From Allokutzneria oryzae (GTDB lineage: Bacteria > Actinomycetota > Actinomycetes > Mycobacteriales > Pseudonocardiaceae), in contig NZ_JBHLZU010000014.1 of NCBI RefSeq assembly GCF_042429765.1, forward strand, positions 279,879 to 343,878: DNA of 64,000 nt, given 5' to 3'. Made by a program: the position numbers and the translations under genes. The notes below the pieces were generated by a model. That model had not been told where the DNA came from, searched no databases, and saw only the letters and a list, made by a program, of their open reading frames with translations. This document shows, piece by piece, positions 1 to 8,820 of the stretch (positions within the stretch are counted from its first letter, which is position 1; every line of letters begins with the position of its first letter).

Positions 1-1148
1 AGGCGGAGTTAGGGCTGACGAGCACCGGCGTTGGCATCCTCGCCGCCATCGGCCCGAACGCCATCGGATGCGCCATCGGCGCGTTCATCGGCGGGCGGCT
101 CGGCGACAAGCTCGGCCGCAAGCGGATCTACAAGTGGGACCTGATGGTCTACGCGCTGGGCATCCTGCTCGTCGCCGGGTCCTTCAACGCGCCCATGCTG
201 TTCATCGGCACCTTCATCGTCGGCGTCGCGGTCGGTGCGGACGTGCCCACCTCGCTCGCGCTGGTCGGCGAACTGGCGCCCGCGAAGGGCCGAGGACGCC
301 TGATCGGCCTGACACAGGTCGCGTGGAACCTCGGCCCCGTCGTGGTTCTGGTCCTCGCGCTCATCCTGACGCCGATGGGGATCACCGGTACCAGGATCGT
401 GTTCCTGTCCTTGTTCGTCGTCGCGGTCGTGACGTGGGCACTGCGCCAGGGCATCGCGGAGTCGGCCCGCTGGAAGTCCGCGGTCGCCACGACGAAGCCC
501 TCCGCCGCCTCCCAGGTGAAGGCGCTGTTCAGCGGGCAGAACCTGCGCGCCCTGGTCTGGACGGGCACCATCTACACCTTCTGGGGCTTGGCGGCCGGCA
601 CATCGGGCATCTTCACCCCGTACATCGTCACCACCCTCAACGCCGGGTCGCAGGCCGCCGGTGTGGCGCTCAGCTGCGCGGGGTTCGTCATCGGCATCAT
701 CGCGACGGTCGGCATCTTCATGCGCCTCAACGACCGCAGCTACCAGCGCCGCAGGGCGATGTGGGGCATCGGGTCCGTGATGCAGATCGTGGCGTACGCG
801 CTGTTCCTGGTGCTGCCGTTCACCGTTACCACGGTGATCGCCAACATCGTGCTGTTCGCGGTCGGCGCGGCGATCGCGGGCGAGCCGACCTACAAGGTGT
901 TCAGCCAGGAGCTGTTCCCGACCATGCTGCGCGGCACCGCGCAGGGCTTCACCTTCGGCATCGCCCGGGTGCTGCTGGGGATCTGGAGCTTCTTCGTGCC
1001 ACTGCTGGCCTCGGCCTCCATCGGCCCGGTCGCGGCGCTGCTGTCGGCCTTCCTCCTGGTGAGCGGCATCGTGGGCTTCTTCTTCATGCCGAACACCGTC
1101 GGCAAGTCACTTGAGGACATCGAGCGGGAGCGTGGTGTTGCGGCATGA
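1..1148 (+). CDS. MFS sugar-type transporter, 5' end cut by the window
   Basis: The reading frame is already open at base 3 and runs to TGA at 1146-1148, so the N-terminus lies outside the window. What remains (about 380 residues) has many hydrophobic helices. Near its start it carries the loop GGRLGDKLGRKR, the conserved MFS motif A between helices 2 and 3. A PTSLALVGELAPAKGRGR stretch resembles the sugar-porter helix 4/5 loop. It is a cytoplasmic-membrane secondary transporter. It lies 34 bp upstream of a GH106 rhamnosidase and shares its direction, so I infer uptake of rhamnosides or rhamno-oligosaccharides that the intracellular glycosidases then cut. The family call is firm; the substrate is inference from context. 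Confidence 0.85.
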   Translation, partial: AELGLTSTGVGILAAIGPNAIGCAIGAFIGGRLGDKLGRKRIYKWDLMVYALGILLVAGSFNAPMLFIGTFIVGVAVGADVPTSLALVGELAPAKGRGRLIGLTQVAWNLGPVVVLVLALILTPMGITGTRIVFLSLFVVAVVTWALRQGIAESARWKSAVATTKPSAASQVKALFSGQNLRALVWTGTIYTFWGLAAGTSGIFTPYIVTTLNAGSQAAGVALSCAGFVIGIIATVGIFMRLNDRSYQRRRAMWGIGSVMQIVAYALFLVLPFTVTTVIANIVLFAVGAAIAGEPTYKVFSQELFPTMLRGTAQGFTFGIARVLLGIWSFFVPLLASASIGPVAALLSAFLLVSGIVGFFFMPNTVGKSLEDIERERGVAA

Positions 1149-1182
1149 GCACCGCCGACGTGCTCCCCTCCGCGGAGGCGAC

Positions 1183-4100
1183 ATGAACACGGTCCCCGAG
1201 CTGCTGAGGCGTTTCACCGATCCCGCTCCGGAGTACGGCCCGCTGCCCATCTGGTGGTGGAGCGGCGCCAAGGTGACCAGGGAACGGCTGCGCGAGCAGA
1301 TGGAGAAGCTCGTCGCGGGTGGGGTCAGGCAGGCCGTGGTGCTCTGCCTGGCCCCCACCGGGCCGATGTTCGGCTCGGTCGCCGACGACCCGGCGTTCCT
1401 GACCCCCGAGTGGGTCGAGCTGTTCGACGGCGCGTGCGCCGACGCCGAGGAGCTCGGTTTCACGCTCTGGCTCTACGACCAGATCGGCTTCTCCGGGGCC
1501 AACTTCCAGGGCAGGCTGATCTCCACCAACCCCGAGTTCGCGGGGAAGGCCCTGTACCGCACCGCGATCGAGTCCTCCGGCGACGCTGTATCAACGCTCG
1601 ACCCCGCAAGCGGGTCTTCGGTGACCGTCGCGCCGCCGGAGGGCCACCAGGCCCTGGCGGCCTACGCGGTCCTGCCCTCCGGTGAGCGGACCGCCGTCCC
1701 GCTCACCGGGGGCGTCGGCACCTGGTCCGGTGGCGCGGCGCGGATCACCTTGGTGCACAGCGGAACCAGCGGCTTCGACTACTTCTCGACGGAGGCCTGC
1801 GCCACCCTTCTCGACCAGGTGCACGGCGAGCTCGAACGCGGGGTCGGCCACTGGTTCGGTCGCAGCATCGGCGGGTTCTTCCAGGACGAGCTGCCCGCGA
1901 TGCCCACATGGAGCACGGACTTCGCGGCCACGTTCGCCTCGGCGTACGGCTACGACCTGGTTGCGCACCTGTGGGCGCTGTGGGAGGAGGACGACTCGCC
2001 GGAGGCCGTGCGCGTCCGGCGGGACTACCACGCGCACCGTGCCTGCCTCGCGCGGCGCGGGTTCTTCGACCAGCACGACGCGTGGTACGCCTCGCGCGGC
2101 CTGATCTGCGGCTTCGACCAGGCGACCCCGGCGCGGGAGGGTGACCCCACCGGCGGAGTCCGGCTCTACGGCGACTACCTCGACACGCACTCCGGCTACG
2201 GCGCGCCCGGCAGCGACCACTGGGGCGACGCCAAGGTGCACAGCTCCCTGGCGCACGCCAACGGGCACGGGCGCACCTGGATCGAGGCGTTCCACTCCTC
2301 CGGCTGGGGCGGAACCCTGGAGGAGACCTACGACTGGCTCTCCCCGTTCCTGCGTCGGGGAGCCAACCTCTACGACCCGCACGCCGTCTACTACTCCACT
2401 GTGGGCGGTTGGTGGGAGTGGGCTCCGCCGTCAACCTGTTGGCGTCAGCCGTACTGGCCGTCCTACCACGTGTTCTCCACAGCGGTGAGCCGCCTGTGCT
2501 CGGTGCTCACCGCGGGCACCCACGTCTGCGATGTCGTGCTGGTCTCCCCCACCACGACGGTTCAGGGCCACCTGACGCTGGACGGTCCCCTTGCGGCGGC
2601 GCAGGAGACGAACCGGGTCTTCCTCGCCCTCAACGGAGTTGGAACCTGGTTCGCCGAGAAGCGCGGAGTGCTGGAGAACGCCGGGATCGACCACGACTCC
2701 TTCGACGAGGCGACCATCGCCAAGGGCGAGGTCCTCGCCGATGGCCGCCTCCGCATCGGCGAGGAGGAGTTCCGCACGGTCGTGCTCCCCGGCATGCGCG
2801 CGCTGCACGCCACGGCCGCCAACCGCTTGATGGAGTTCGCCTCGGCGGGTGGACGCGTTGTGTGCGTTGAGCGCGCTCCTGAGTTGTTCCCCGGCGGCGA
2901 CTCCACACTGGCTGAGTCGTTCGCTGAGGCGGTGATGGTGGTCGGCTCCGTTGAGGATGTTCCCTCTGCTGTCCTCAGTGGACCGATTCGGGTCACCTCC
3001 GACGCGCCGTTCCTGCTGCGCCGGGTGGGCGACGCGCACGTGGTCGCTCTCACGGCGCACGACGACACCACTGGCACAGCCGCTCCCGTGCTCGACCTCG
3101 GTGACGGCTACTGGTGGTCCAACGGTGTCGAGTTCGACTGGCAGGGCTACAACGAGAAGCTTCGGGAGCGCGGCTACGACTTCCGCGCACCAGGCGATCG
3201 CATCGCCAGGGTGCGGATCGAAGGCATCGCGCGGCCCAGGGCGCAGAGCTGGGCCCCTGGCCGAGGAACGCGAACCGAACTGACGGTCGAGCGCGACGGC
3301 GACGGATGGGTGTTCGAGGTTCCGTTCGACGACGGCTCGGTTTCTCTTGTCGTGCTTGCCTCCTCTCTTCCCGAGCCGACTGCGTTGCCGCTGGGCGAAC
3401 GCATGTCCACTGTGGCGCTTCCAGGCCCGTGGACCGCGATCGCGGAGTCCACTTTGGACAACTCGCGGGGAGATCTCGCCTCGCCGTCGCGGACCGGCGT
3501 GCTGCCGATCGAGATCTGGCGGGTCGAGCACTCCGAGTCCGGTGACCAGTGGCGGCCGGTGACCGCCTCCTACGGCCCCTTCGCCGAGGTGCGCGACTCC
3601 GACGGCTGGCGTCCGGTGGAGTGGTCCCTGGCCAGGGGCATCCGCAAGGACCCGTTGCACTCGGAGACGTTGGGTCCCAAGGGCCAGGTGCCGGAGGAGT
3701 TCCTGGACTGGCGGCACGTCACCGCAGGCGACACCGTCGCCGTGCGGACCCACATCACCCTGCCCGACCACGAGTCACACCTCGTCGTCGGCGCGGGAGC
3801 ACCACGGCGGGTGCTGCTCGACGGCGTGGAGCTGCCGCTGGACGGCGACGGCCACCAGTCGGTGAGTCCGCTGCCCGCTGGCGACAGGACCGCCGAGCTG
3901 GTCATCGAGCTGACAGCGGAGCGGGACGGCCCGCTGCGCGCCTCGTTCGCCGTCGTCACCGACGTGGCGTCCTACCTCCGCCCGGAGTGGATCAGGCCGA
4001 CGGGCCCGGTTGTCGTCGGCGCGAGCCATGATCTCTCCCTTTCGGTGCCGCTGACCGAACTGCCCGAGGACGGCACGGTGCTCGTCGGCTCCGACGGCGC

Positions 4101-5061
4101 GTGCAGCCTGGTGGTGAACGGCGTGGAGATCGGCAGGCAGGGCGACTTCAACCCCTACCCCGAGCACCGCGAGATCCGGCTGCACACCTACGACATCGCC
4201 CCGCACCTGCGGATCGGCGACAACACGGTGGTGCTCCGGGTCACCCACCAGAGCCGTCACGGCACGGCCGCGACCCTCGACTCGCCGTCCCTGGGGATCC
4301 GCAGCGGTCCCGGCTGGATTTCCTCGGCACCACAACGGGAACACCGCCGCGACCCGCGCTTCGTGTGCATGCGAGCGCGACCGCATCCGCTGCCGGGCGC
4401 GGGCTGGCTCGACCCTGCCGCAGATCCGGCGGGAGTCGTGGTTCCGGTGGTGCCGGACATCGCCCCAGGGCCCTCGCGCGTGGAGCACCTCCGCTTCCAG
4501 GTCCCGCCCGGCACGACCACGGTCCGCATTCCGTCCACTTTGGACGTCGTCGCCACGGTGGACGGTCATGAGCTGAAGGCCGAGGAAGGCGTGCTGCGCC
4601 TGCCATCCCCGGCGCGAGCGGGCACGGAGGTGACGCTCCAGGTGACCGCGACCGACGGCCGGCGCGGCGGAGCCCTGCTCGACGGCCCCCTCGAAGTCGA
4701 GGTCGTCGAGGCGGAGTTCCCGTTGGGCGACTGGTCCGCGCTCGGCCTGCGCAACCTCGGCGGACACGTCCGCTACCGCACAACGTTCACCGTGGACGAG
4801 CCCGGTACGGCGGTGCTCGACCTCGGCGAGGTGCGCGGCACGGCGGACGTCCTGGTCAACGGCGCGCTCGCCGGACAGCTGGTGTGGGGACCGTGGCGGG
4901 TCGACGTGTCGGAGCACCTGCGCACCGGGGAGAACACCGTGGAGGTCGTCGTCCGGGGCACCCTCGCCGGCTACCTGGACGACGCGTCACCGACCTCGGG
5001 CGTCTACGCCGGCCAAGTCAGAACCGGCCTGTTCGGCCCCGTGGCGCTACATCACCACTGA
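1183..5061 (+). CDS. GH106-type alpha-L-rhamnosidase
   Basis: This 1,292-residue protein opens with the GH106 signature region (PLPIWWWSGAKVTRERLREQ, residues about 20-40). A (beta/alpha)8 catalytic core and a long beta-rich C-terminal part ending in a galactose-binding-like sandwich follow. Core landmarks are GGFFQDELPAMPTW and the His/Glu-rich segment around WIEAFHSSGWG. GH106 enzymes hydrolyse terminal alpha-L-rhamnose from pectic or plant glycosides. The ATG at 1183 was chosen because GGAGG lies 5 nt upstream; an in-frame start at 1111 would overlap the transporter. No signal peptide is visible, so the enzyme should be cytoplasmic and depend on the upstream MFS importer. It probably shares an operon with that importer and the LacI regulon. 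Confidence 0.85.
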   Translation: MNTVPELLRRFTDPAPEYGPLPIWWWSGAKVTRERLREQMEKLVAGGVRQAVVLCLAPTGPMFGSVADDPAFLTPEWVELFDGACADAEELGFTLWLYDQIGFSGANFQGRLISTNPEFAGKALYRTAIESSGDAVSTLDPASGSSVTVAPPEGHQALAAYAVLPSGERTAVPLTGGVGTWSGGAARITLVHSGTSGFDYFSTEACATLLDQVHGELERGVGHWFGRSIGGFFQDELPAMPTWSTDFAATFASAYGYDLVAHLWALWEEDDSPEAVRVRRDYHAHRACLARRGFFDQHDAWYASRGLICGFDQATPAREGDPTGGVRLYGDYLDTHSGYGAPGSDHWGDAKVHSSLAHANGHGRTWIEAFHSSGWGGTLEETYDWLSPFLRRGANLYDPHAVYYSTVGGWWEWAPPSTCWRQPYWPSYHVFSTAVSRLCSVLTAGTHVCDVVLVSPTTTVQGHLTLDGPLAAAQETNRVFLALNGVGTWFAEKRGVLENAGIDHDSFDEATIAKGEVLADGRLRIGEEEFRTVVLPGMRALHATAANRLMEFASAGGRVVCVERAPELFPGGDSTLAESFAEAVMVVGSVEDVPSAVLSGPIRVTSDAPFLLRRVGDAHVVALTAHDDTTGTAAPVLDLGDGYWWSNGVEFDWQGYNEKLRERGYDFRAPGDRIARVRIEGIARPRAQSWAPGRGTRTELTVERDGDGWVFEVPFDDGSVSLVVLASSLPEPTALPLGERMSTVALPGPWTAIAESTLDNSRGDLASPSRTGVLPIEIWRVEHSESGDQWRPVTASYGPFAEVRDSDGWRPVEWSLARGIRKDPLHSETLGPKGQVPEEFLDWRHVTAGDTVAVRTHITLPDHESHLVVGAGAPRRVLLDGVELPLDGDGHQSVSPLPAGDRTAELVIELTAERDGPLRASFAVVTDVASYLRPEWIRPTGPVVVGASHDLSLSVPLTELPEDGTVLVGSDGACSLVVNGVEIGRQGDFNPYPEHREIRLHTYDIAPHLRIGDNTVVLRVTHQSRHGTAATLDSPSLGIRSGPGWISSAPQREHRRDPRFVCMRARPHPLPGAGWLDPAADPAGVVVPVVPDIAPGPSRVEHLRFQVPPGTTTVRIPSTLDVVATVDGHELKAEEGVLRLPSPARAGTEVTLQVTATDGRRGGALLDGPLEVEVVEAEFPLGDWSALGLRNLGGHVRYRTTFTVDEPGTAVLDLGEVRGTADVLVNGALAGQLVWGPWRVDVSEHLRTGENTVEVVVRGTLAGYLDDASPTSGVYAGQVRTGLFGPVALHHH

Positions 5062-5093
5062 TTACCCAGCGCCTGTCCTGGCGTGGTCAGTGT

Positions 5094-5162
5094 TTTCGCG
5101 TTTTGTAGGCTTAATGCGCAAGAAAGCGCTCCCAAATCGCATTAAGCCTACAAAACGCGAAA
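5094..5162. repeat. Long inverted repeat, copy 1 of a family (25-bp perfect stem)
   Basis: Left arm 5094-5118 and right arm 5138-5162 are perfect reverse complements over 25 bp. Each arm runs from TTTCGCG through TTTTGTAGGC to AATGCG. The 19-nt loop contains AGCGCT. It sits 32 bp after the rhamnosidase stop codon and could act as a transcription terminator. Homologous copies are at 43677-43745 and 63833-63901, and similarity continues upstream of the stem (CTGGCGNGGNC), so this is a dispersed repeat and not just a local terminator. Confidence 0.9.
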
Positions 5163-5267
5163 TGGAGGGGCGACGACGTCCCGCCGATCTTGATCCCGGT
5201 GCACTGCGCGCTCTCGGTCTGCCCTGATACGCGACACAGGAGCAGGCACCTCGTGTAGACAGCTCAC

Positions 5268-5951
5268 ATGGCGGTGAATGCCGAGAGCTCGTGGATGTTC
5301 GACCTTGTGGCACCGGACGACATCCTGCGGGGGTGCGCGTTGGCTCGGCTCAAGTCCTCGAACGCGGCGAAGTCGGAAGCACTGCACTGGTCGAACTCGG
5401 TGTGGGCGCGGGCTGGCACACCCGCGCCCACGGAGCCCCACCTCTCCGCCGAGATGGACCAGGCCCGCGCCGAGTACCGGTGGCACAACGAGCGGACAAT
5501 CTCCGGCCAGGCGCTCAAGCTCCTGGAGCATGACAACCGCACCCGGGAGGCGCACGCCCCGTTCGCACTGCTCTTCTTGCGGTGGGAGGCGGACTATCCC
5601 AACGAATGGTGTTCTCCAGGAACGCACATGTGGTCACCGTGGGGCTTGAAGGAAGTCATCCTCCGCGACCTTGCCTACAGGGGTGTTCCTCCAGGCGTAC
5701 GAGGCCAGGCCACGGACCTGGTCGTCGCCGCGGTGCGGCGACCGTACCGGTGCAAGGACTGGATGTACGGGCAGCTGGTTCGGCATATCAGCGACGAGGA
5801 GTTCCTACGCAGGATCGATGCCCTGCTGTCCGTGGGTGGCCACCTGGTGAGCACACGAGCACGGTTCATCCTGCACATCGCCCAACATCCCGAACGGACC
5901 GTCAAGCGAGTCACGTGGCAGCGCTGGCTCGACAGCACCGGCCTGCTGTAG
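5268..5951 (+). CDS. Hypothetical protein, 227 aa
   Basis: I do not recognise a family. The 227-residue product has no signal peptide or membrane segment and is rich in Trp, Arg and His, with a Trp-rich centre (LRWEADYPNEW and MWSPWGLKE) and basic C-terminal helices. It starts at ATG 5268 without a convincing ribosome binding site; ATG 5295 is an in-frame alternative. Its stop lies 3 bp from the stop of the convergent GH78 gene. Third-position GC is lower than in the neighbouring sugar genes, which may indicate separate acquisition. It is isolated from the rhamnoside genes by the hairpin at 5094-5162, so a role in that pathway should not be assumed. Confidence 0.6.
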   Translation: MAVNAESSWMFDLVAPDDILRGCALARLKSSNAAKSEALHWSNSVWARAGTPAPTEPHLSAEMDQARAEYRWHNERTISGQALKLLEHDNRTREAHAPFALLFLRWEADYPNEWCSPGTHMWSPWGLKEVILRDLAYRGVPPGVRGQATDLVVAAVRRPYRCKDWMYGQLVRHISDEEFLRRIDALLSVGGHLVSTRARFILHIAQHPERTVKRVTWQRWLDSTGLL

Positions 5952-5954
5952 GCG

Positions 5955-8714
5955 TCACAGAACCCCCGCGACCACCTCCGACAGCCGCTTGCCCAGTTCC
6001 TCGCCGTTGGTGTGCGCGAGGGTCGATACCAGGATCTTCGGCAGGTCCTCCGCCGGGCGGCCCAGGTCACGGGCCAGCGCGTGGCCGAGCGCCGGACCGT
6101 CGGCCACCACCTTGAGGTCCACCGCGATGGTGACCAGCGCGGCCCACAGCCCCGCATCGTCGACCACGTCCCGAACTGTACGAATCGCTTGCGGGACAAC
6201 AGGATCGGGCACATCCCAGCGGTGCTGGCCCGGCCCTGCCCGCTCCGGCTCCTCCGCACCCGGCACGTACACGGTCGCGGTGGTGCCGCCGGGGACCTCG
6301 ACCTCCAGCGTCAGCACCCCGTCCTGCCGTTCCCACGCGACGGACGCGCGGCCGTACGGGGTCTCGTGCTCAGCGGAAGCACGGGTCAGCCCCCCTCCGG
6401 GCAGGGGCCGCACCAGCAGCGAGCGGTAGCCCGGAGCGCCGGGCGCGAGCCCCGCCACCGTCCGGTGCAGCCAGTCGGCGACCGCGCCCAAGGCGTAGTG
6501 GTTGAACGAGGTCATCTCGCCGGGGTTGATGCTGCCGTCCGGCAGCATGCTGTCCCAGCGCTCCCAGATCGTCGTGGCGCCCATCGACACCGGGTACAGC
6601 CACGACGGGCACTCACGCTCCAGCAGCAGGCGGTACGCCACTCGCGGATGCCCGGCGAGGCACAGGGCGTCGGTGATGATCGGGGTGCCGACGAAACCGG
6701 TCGCGATCCGGAAACCGTTGGCGCGCACCAGGTCCGCGAGCCGGTCTCCCGCTCCGGCGCGTTGCTCGGCGGTGGGCAGCAGGTTCCACACCAGTGCCAT
6801 CGCGTACGCGGTCGGAGCGTCGCCCATCATCCGGCCCTTGGGCGTCACGTAGGTGCTGGCGAACGCGTCCCGGACCGCGGCGGCGAGGTCGGCGTAGTGG
6901 CGCGCCTCGCCGTCGTGACCGAGGACCTCGGCGGCCTTGGCCACGATTCCCGCCGAGTACGCGAAGTGCGCCGTGGCAAGGAGATCGTGGTCGGTCTTCG
7001 CGGCGAACGGGTCCTCCGGCGGCGCGGACGGGTCGAGCCAGTCACCGAACTGGAAGCCTCCGGACCAGATGTGGTCCGGGCCCGCGAGCGCGGCCTGGCG
7101 GTCCACCCACGCGCGCATGCTGCTGAACTGCTCGGCCAGCACACGGGCGTCGCCATAGCGCTGGTAGACCGTCCACGGCACCACCGTGGCGGCATCGCCC
7201 CAGGCCGCGGCGCTCGGCTCCGGCTCGCGCAGCACGTCCGGGATGACGAAGGGGACACAGCCGTTGGCGTACTGGTCGACGGCGAGGTCACGCAACCAGG
7301 ACGTGAGGAACCCGGCGCTGTCGGCGAGGAACGACGCGGTCGGCCCGAAGACCTGGATGTCACCGGTCCAGCCCAGGCGCTCGTCGCGCTGCGGGCAGTC
7401 GGTCGGCACGTCCAGGAAGTTGCCGCGCATCGCCCGCCGCACGTTGCCGTGCAACGTCTCCAGGTTCGGCTCGGAGCACGTGAACCACCCCGTGGCGGGC
7501 AGATCGGAGGACAGCACGACGGCTTCGACATCGCCCGCGCGCAGGTCCTCAACTCCATCGACCTCGGCGTAGCGGAAGCCGTGGAAGGTCAGCGACGGCT
7601 CGCACACGGCCTCGTCGTCGCCCGAGAGCAGATACCGGTCGGTCGCCAGTGCCGACCTCAGCGGTCGCGTGCCGAGTTCGCCGTGCTCAAGGACCTCCGC
7701 GTGCCGCACCGTGACATCCGTCGTGCCCGCACGAACACGCAGCCGCACCCAGCCGACCAAGTTCTCACCGAAGTCGACGAGCACCTTGCCTGACGGCGAG
7801 CGGGACACGGAGACGGCGGGCACGGTCGCGACGGCGCGCACGGGCGGACCGAGCGGCACTTCCAGGCGGCCGAGATCGACATCCAGCACGTCCACAGAGT
7901 CCACAGTGGACTCGGCTCCGCGCAGGTCCGTGGTCTGGCCGTCGTAGAGGTCGTCTGCCACCACGGTGCTCGACCGCGCGGTCCACGAGCCATCCGTGCC
8001 GAGCACGTGCTCGGAGCCGTCCTCGCACGTCACCTCAAGCTGCGCGAGTGCGGCGAGGCGGTCGCCGTAGTGGGCGCGCTTGCCCTGCCAGCCGAGCCGT
8101 CCGCGATACCACCCGTTGCCGACCAGGATGTCGAGGGTGTTGTCCCCGGCACGCAGCAACGCGGTCACATCGTGCGTGCGGTAGCGGACGCGGTGCGCGT
8201 AGGAGGTCCAGCCGGGGTCGAGGTGGACGTCGCCGACCCGCTCACCGTTGATCGACGCGACGTGCACACCGAGCGAGGTCATGTGCAGGCGCGCCCGGAC
8301 CACGTTGGCGGGCAAGGAGATCGTGCCGCTCAGCACTGGCGCGGGATCACCGATCCGGCCGATCGAGCGGGGCGTGACGAAACGCGCCGACCAGTCCTCC
8401 CTGGCCAGCAGCGGTGTCTCGAACTCGGCGGGCTCGCTCCAGTCCGACCACTCCGTGGTCTTGACGCGCACGCGGAGGCTGCCCCGGGAACGCGAGCCCA
8501 GCGGTTCGAAGGGCCACGGGAGCAGCAGCTGCTCGGAGCCGCCGACCAGGTGCCGCCGGGTCCTACCGGCGGCGTCGGTCAGCTCCAGCTCCGCGTCCAC
8601 CGCCGTGGTCCCGGCGGGCAGCCGCCAGCTCAGGCGGGGCCGCGCTTCACCGACCACCACGACGCCCTGGTGCGGCAGGTGTTCGAACCGGACGGCGCTC
8701 GGCGACTCGGGCAT
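5955..8714 (-). CDS. GH78 alpha-L-rhamnosidase
   Basis: This 919-residue inverting alpha-L-rhamnosidase has the usual GH78 order: N-terminal beta-sandwich domains, an (alpha/alpha)6 catalytic barrel and a short C-terminal beta domain. The catalytic-region motif CPQRDERLGWTGD is intact and includes the general-acid Glu of DERxGW; FNHYALGAVADWLHR near the C-terminal end of the barrel is also typical. The start at 8714 is supported by GAGGAG 6 nt upstream; an earlier ATG at 8744 would lie inside the operator. There is no signal peptide. It is transcribed divergently from the LacI gene, from a 106-bp region holding a LacI-type palindrome, so rhamnoside-induced derepression is likely. Confidence 0.92.
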   Translation of the reverse strand: MPESPSAVRFEHLPHQGVVVVGEARPRLSWRLPAGTTAVDAELELTDAAGRTRRHLVGGSEQLLLPWPFEPLGSRSRGSLRVRVKTTEWSDWSEPAEFETPLLAREDWSARFVTPRSIGRIGDPAPVLSGTISLPANVVRARLHMTSLGVHVASINGERVGDVHLDPGWTSYAHRVRYRTHDVTALLRAGDNTLDILVGNGWYRGRLGWQGKRAHYGDRLAALAQLEVTCEDGSEHVLGTDGSWTARSSTVVADDLYDGQTTDLRGAESTVDSVDVLDVDLGRLEVPLGPPVRAVATVPAVSVSRSPSGKVLVDFGENLVGWVRLRVRAGTTDVTVRHAEVLEHGELGTRPLRSALATDRYLLSGDDEAVCEPSLTFHGFRYAEVDGVEDLRAGDVEAVVLSSDLPATGWFTCSEPNLETLHGNVRRAMRGNFLDVPTDCPQRDERLGWTGDIQVFGPTASFLADSAGFLTSWLRDLAVDQYANGCVPFVIPDVLREPEPSAAAWGDAATVVPWTVYQRYGDARVLAEQFSSMRAWVDRQAALAGPDHIWSGGFQFGDWLDPSAPPEDPFAAKTDHDLLATAHFAYSAGIVAKAAEVLGHDGEARHYADLAAAVRDAFASTYVTPKGRMMGDAPTAYAMALVWNLLPTAEQRAGAGDRLADLVRANGFRIATGFVGTPIITDALCLAGHPRVAYRLLLERECPSWLYPVSMGATTIWERWDSMLPDGSINPGEMTSFNHYALGAVADWLHRTVAGLAPGAPGYRSLLVRPLPGGGLTRASAEHETPYGRASVAWERQDGVLTLEVEVPGGTTATVYVPGAEEPERAGPGQHRWDVPDPVVPQAIRTVRDVVDDAGLWAALVTIAVDLKVVADGPALGHALARDLGRPAEDLPKILVSTLAHTNGEELGKRLSEVVAGVL

Positions 8715-8730
8715 GGCTCTCCTCATCCGG

Positions 8731-8744
8731 TTGGAACGTTTCAA
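8731..8744. promoter_or_regulatory. LacI-family operator between the GH78 gene and the LacI gene
   Basis: TTGGAACGTTTCAA is a 14-bp palindrome with a single mismatched pair around a central AACGTT, the usual form of LacI/GalR operators. It lies 16 bp upstream of the GH78 start. A weaker half-site, CACGTTTCA, lies at about 8791-8799 close to the LacI start. The pair could coordinate repression of both genes. Binding itself is inferred. Confidence 0.65.
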
Positions 8745-8820
8745 ATGACGCGCTCGACGGTACGATGAAGCTCAAGGCAACGTCAATGCGCACGTTTCAG
8801 GTTCGGGAGCAGGGGGCGAC

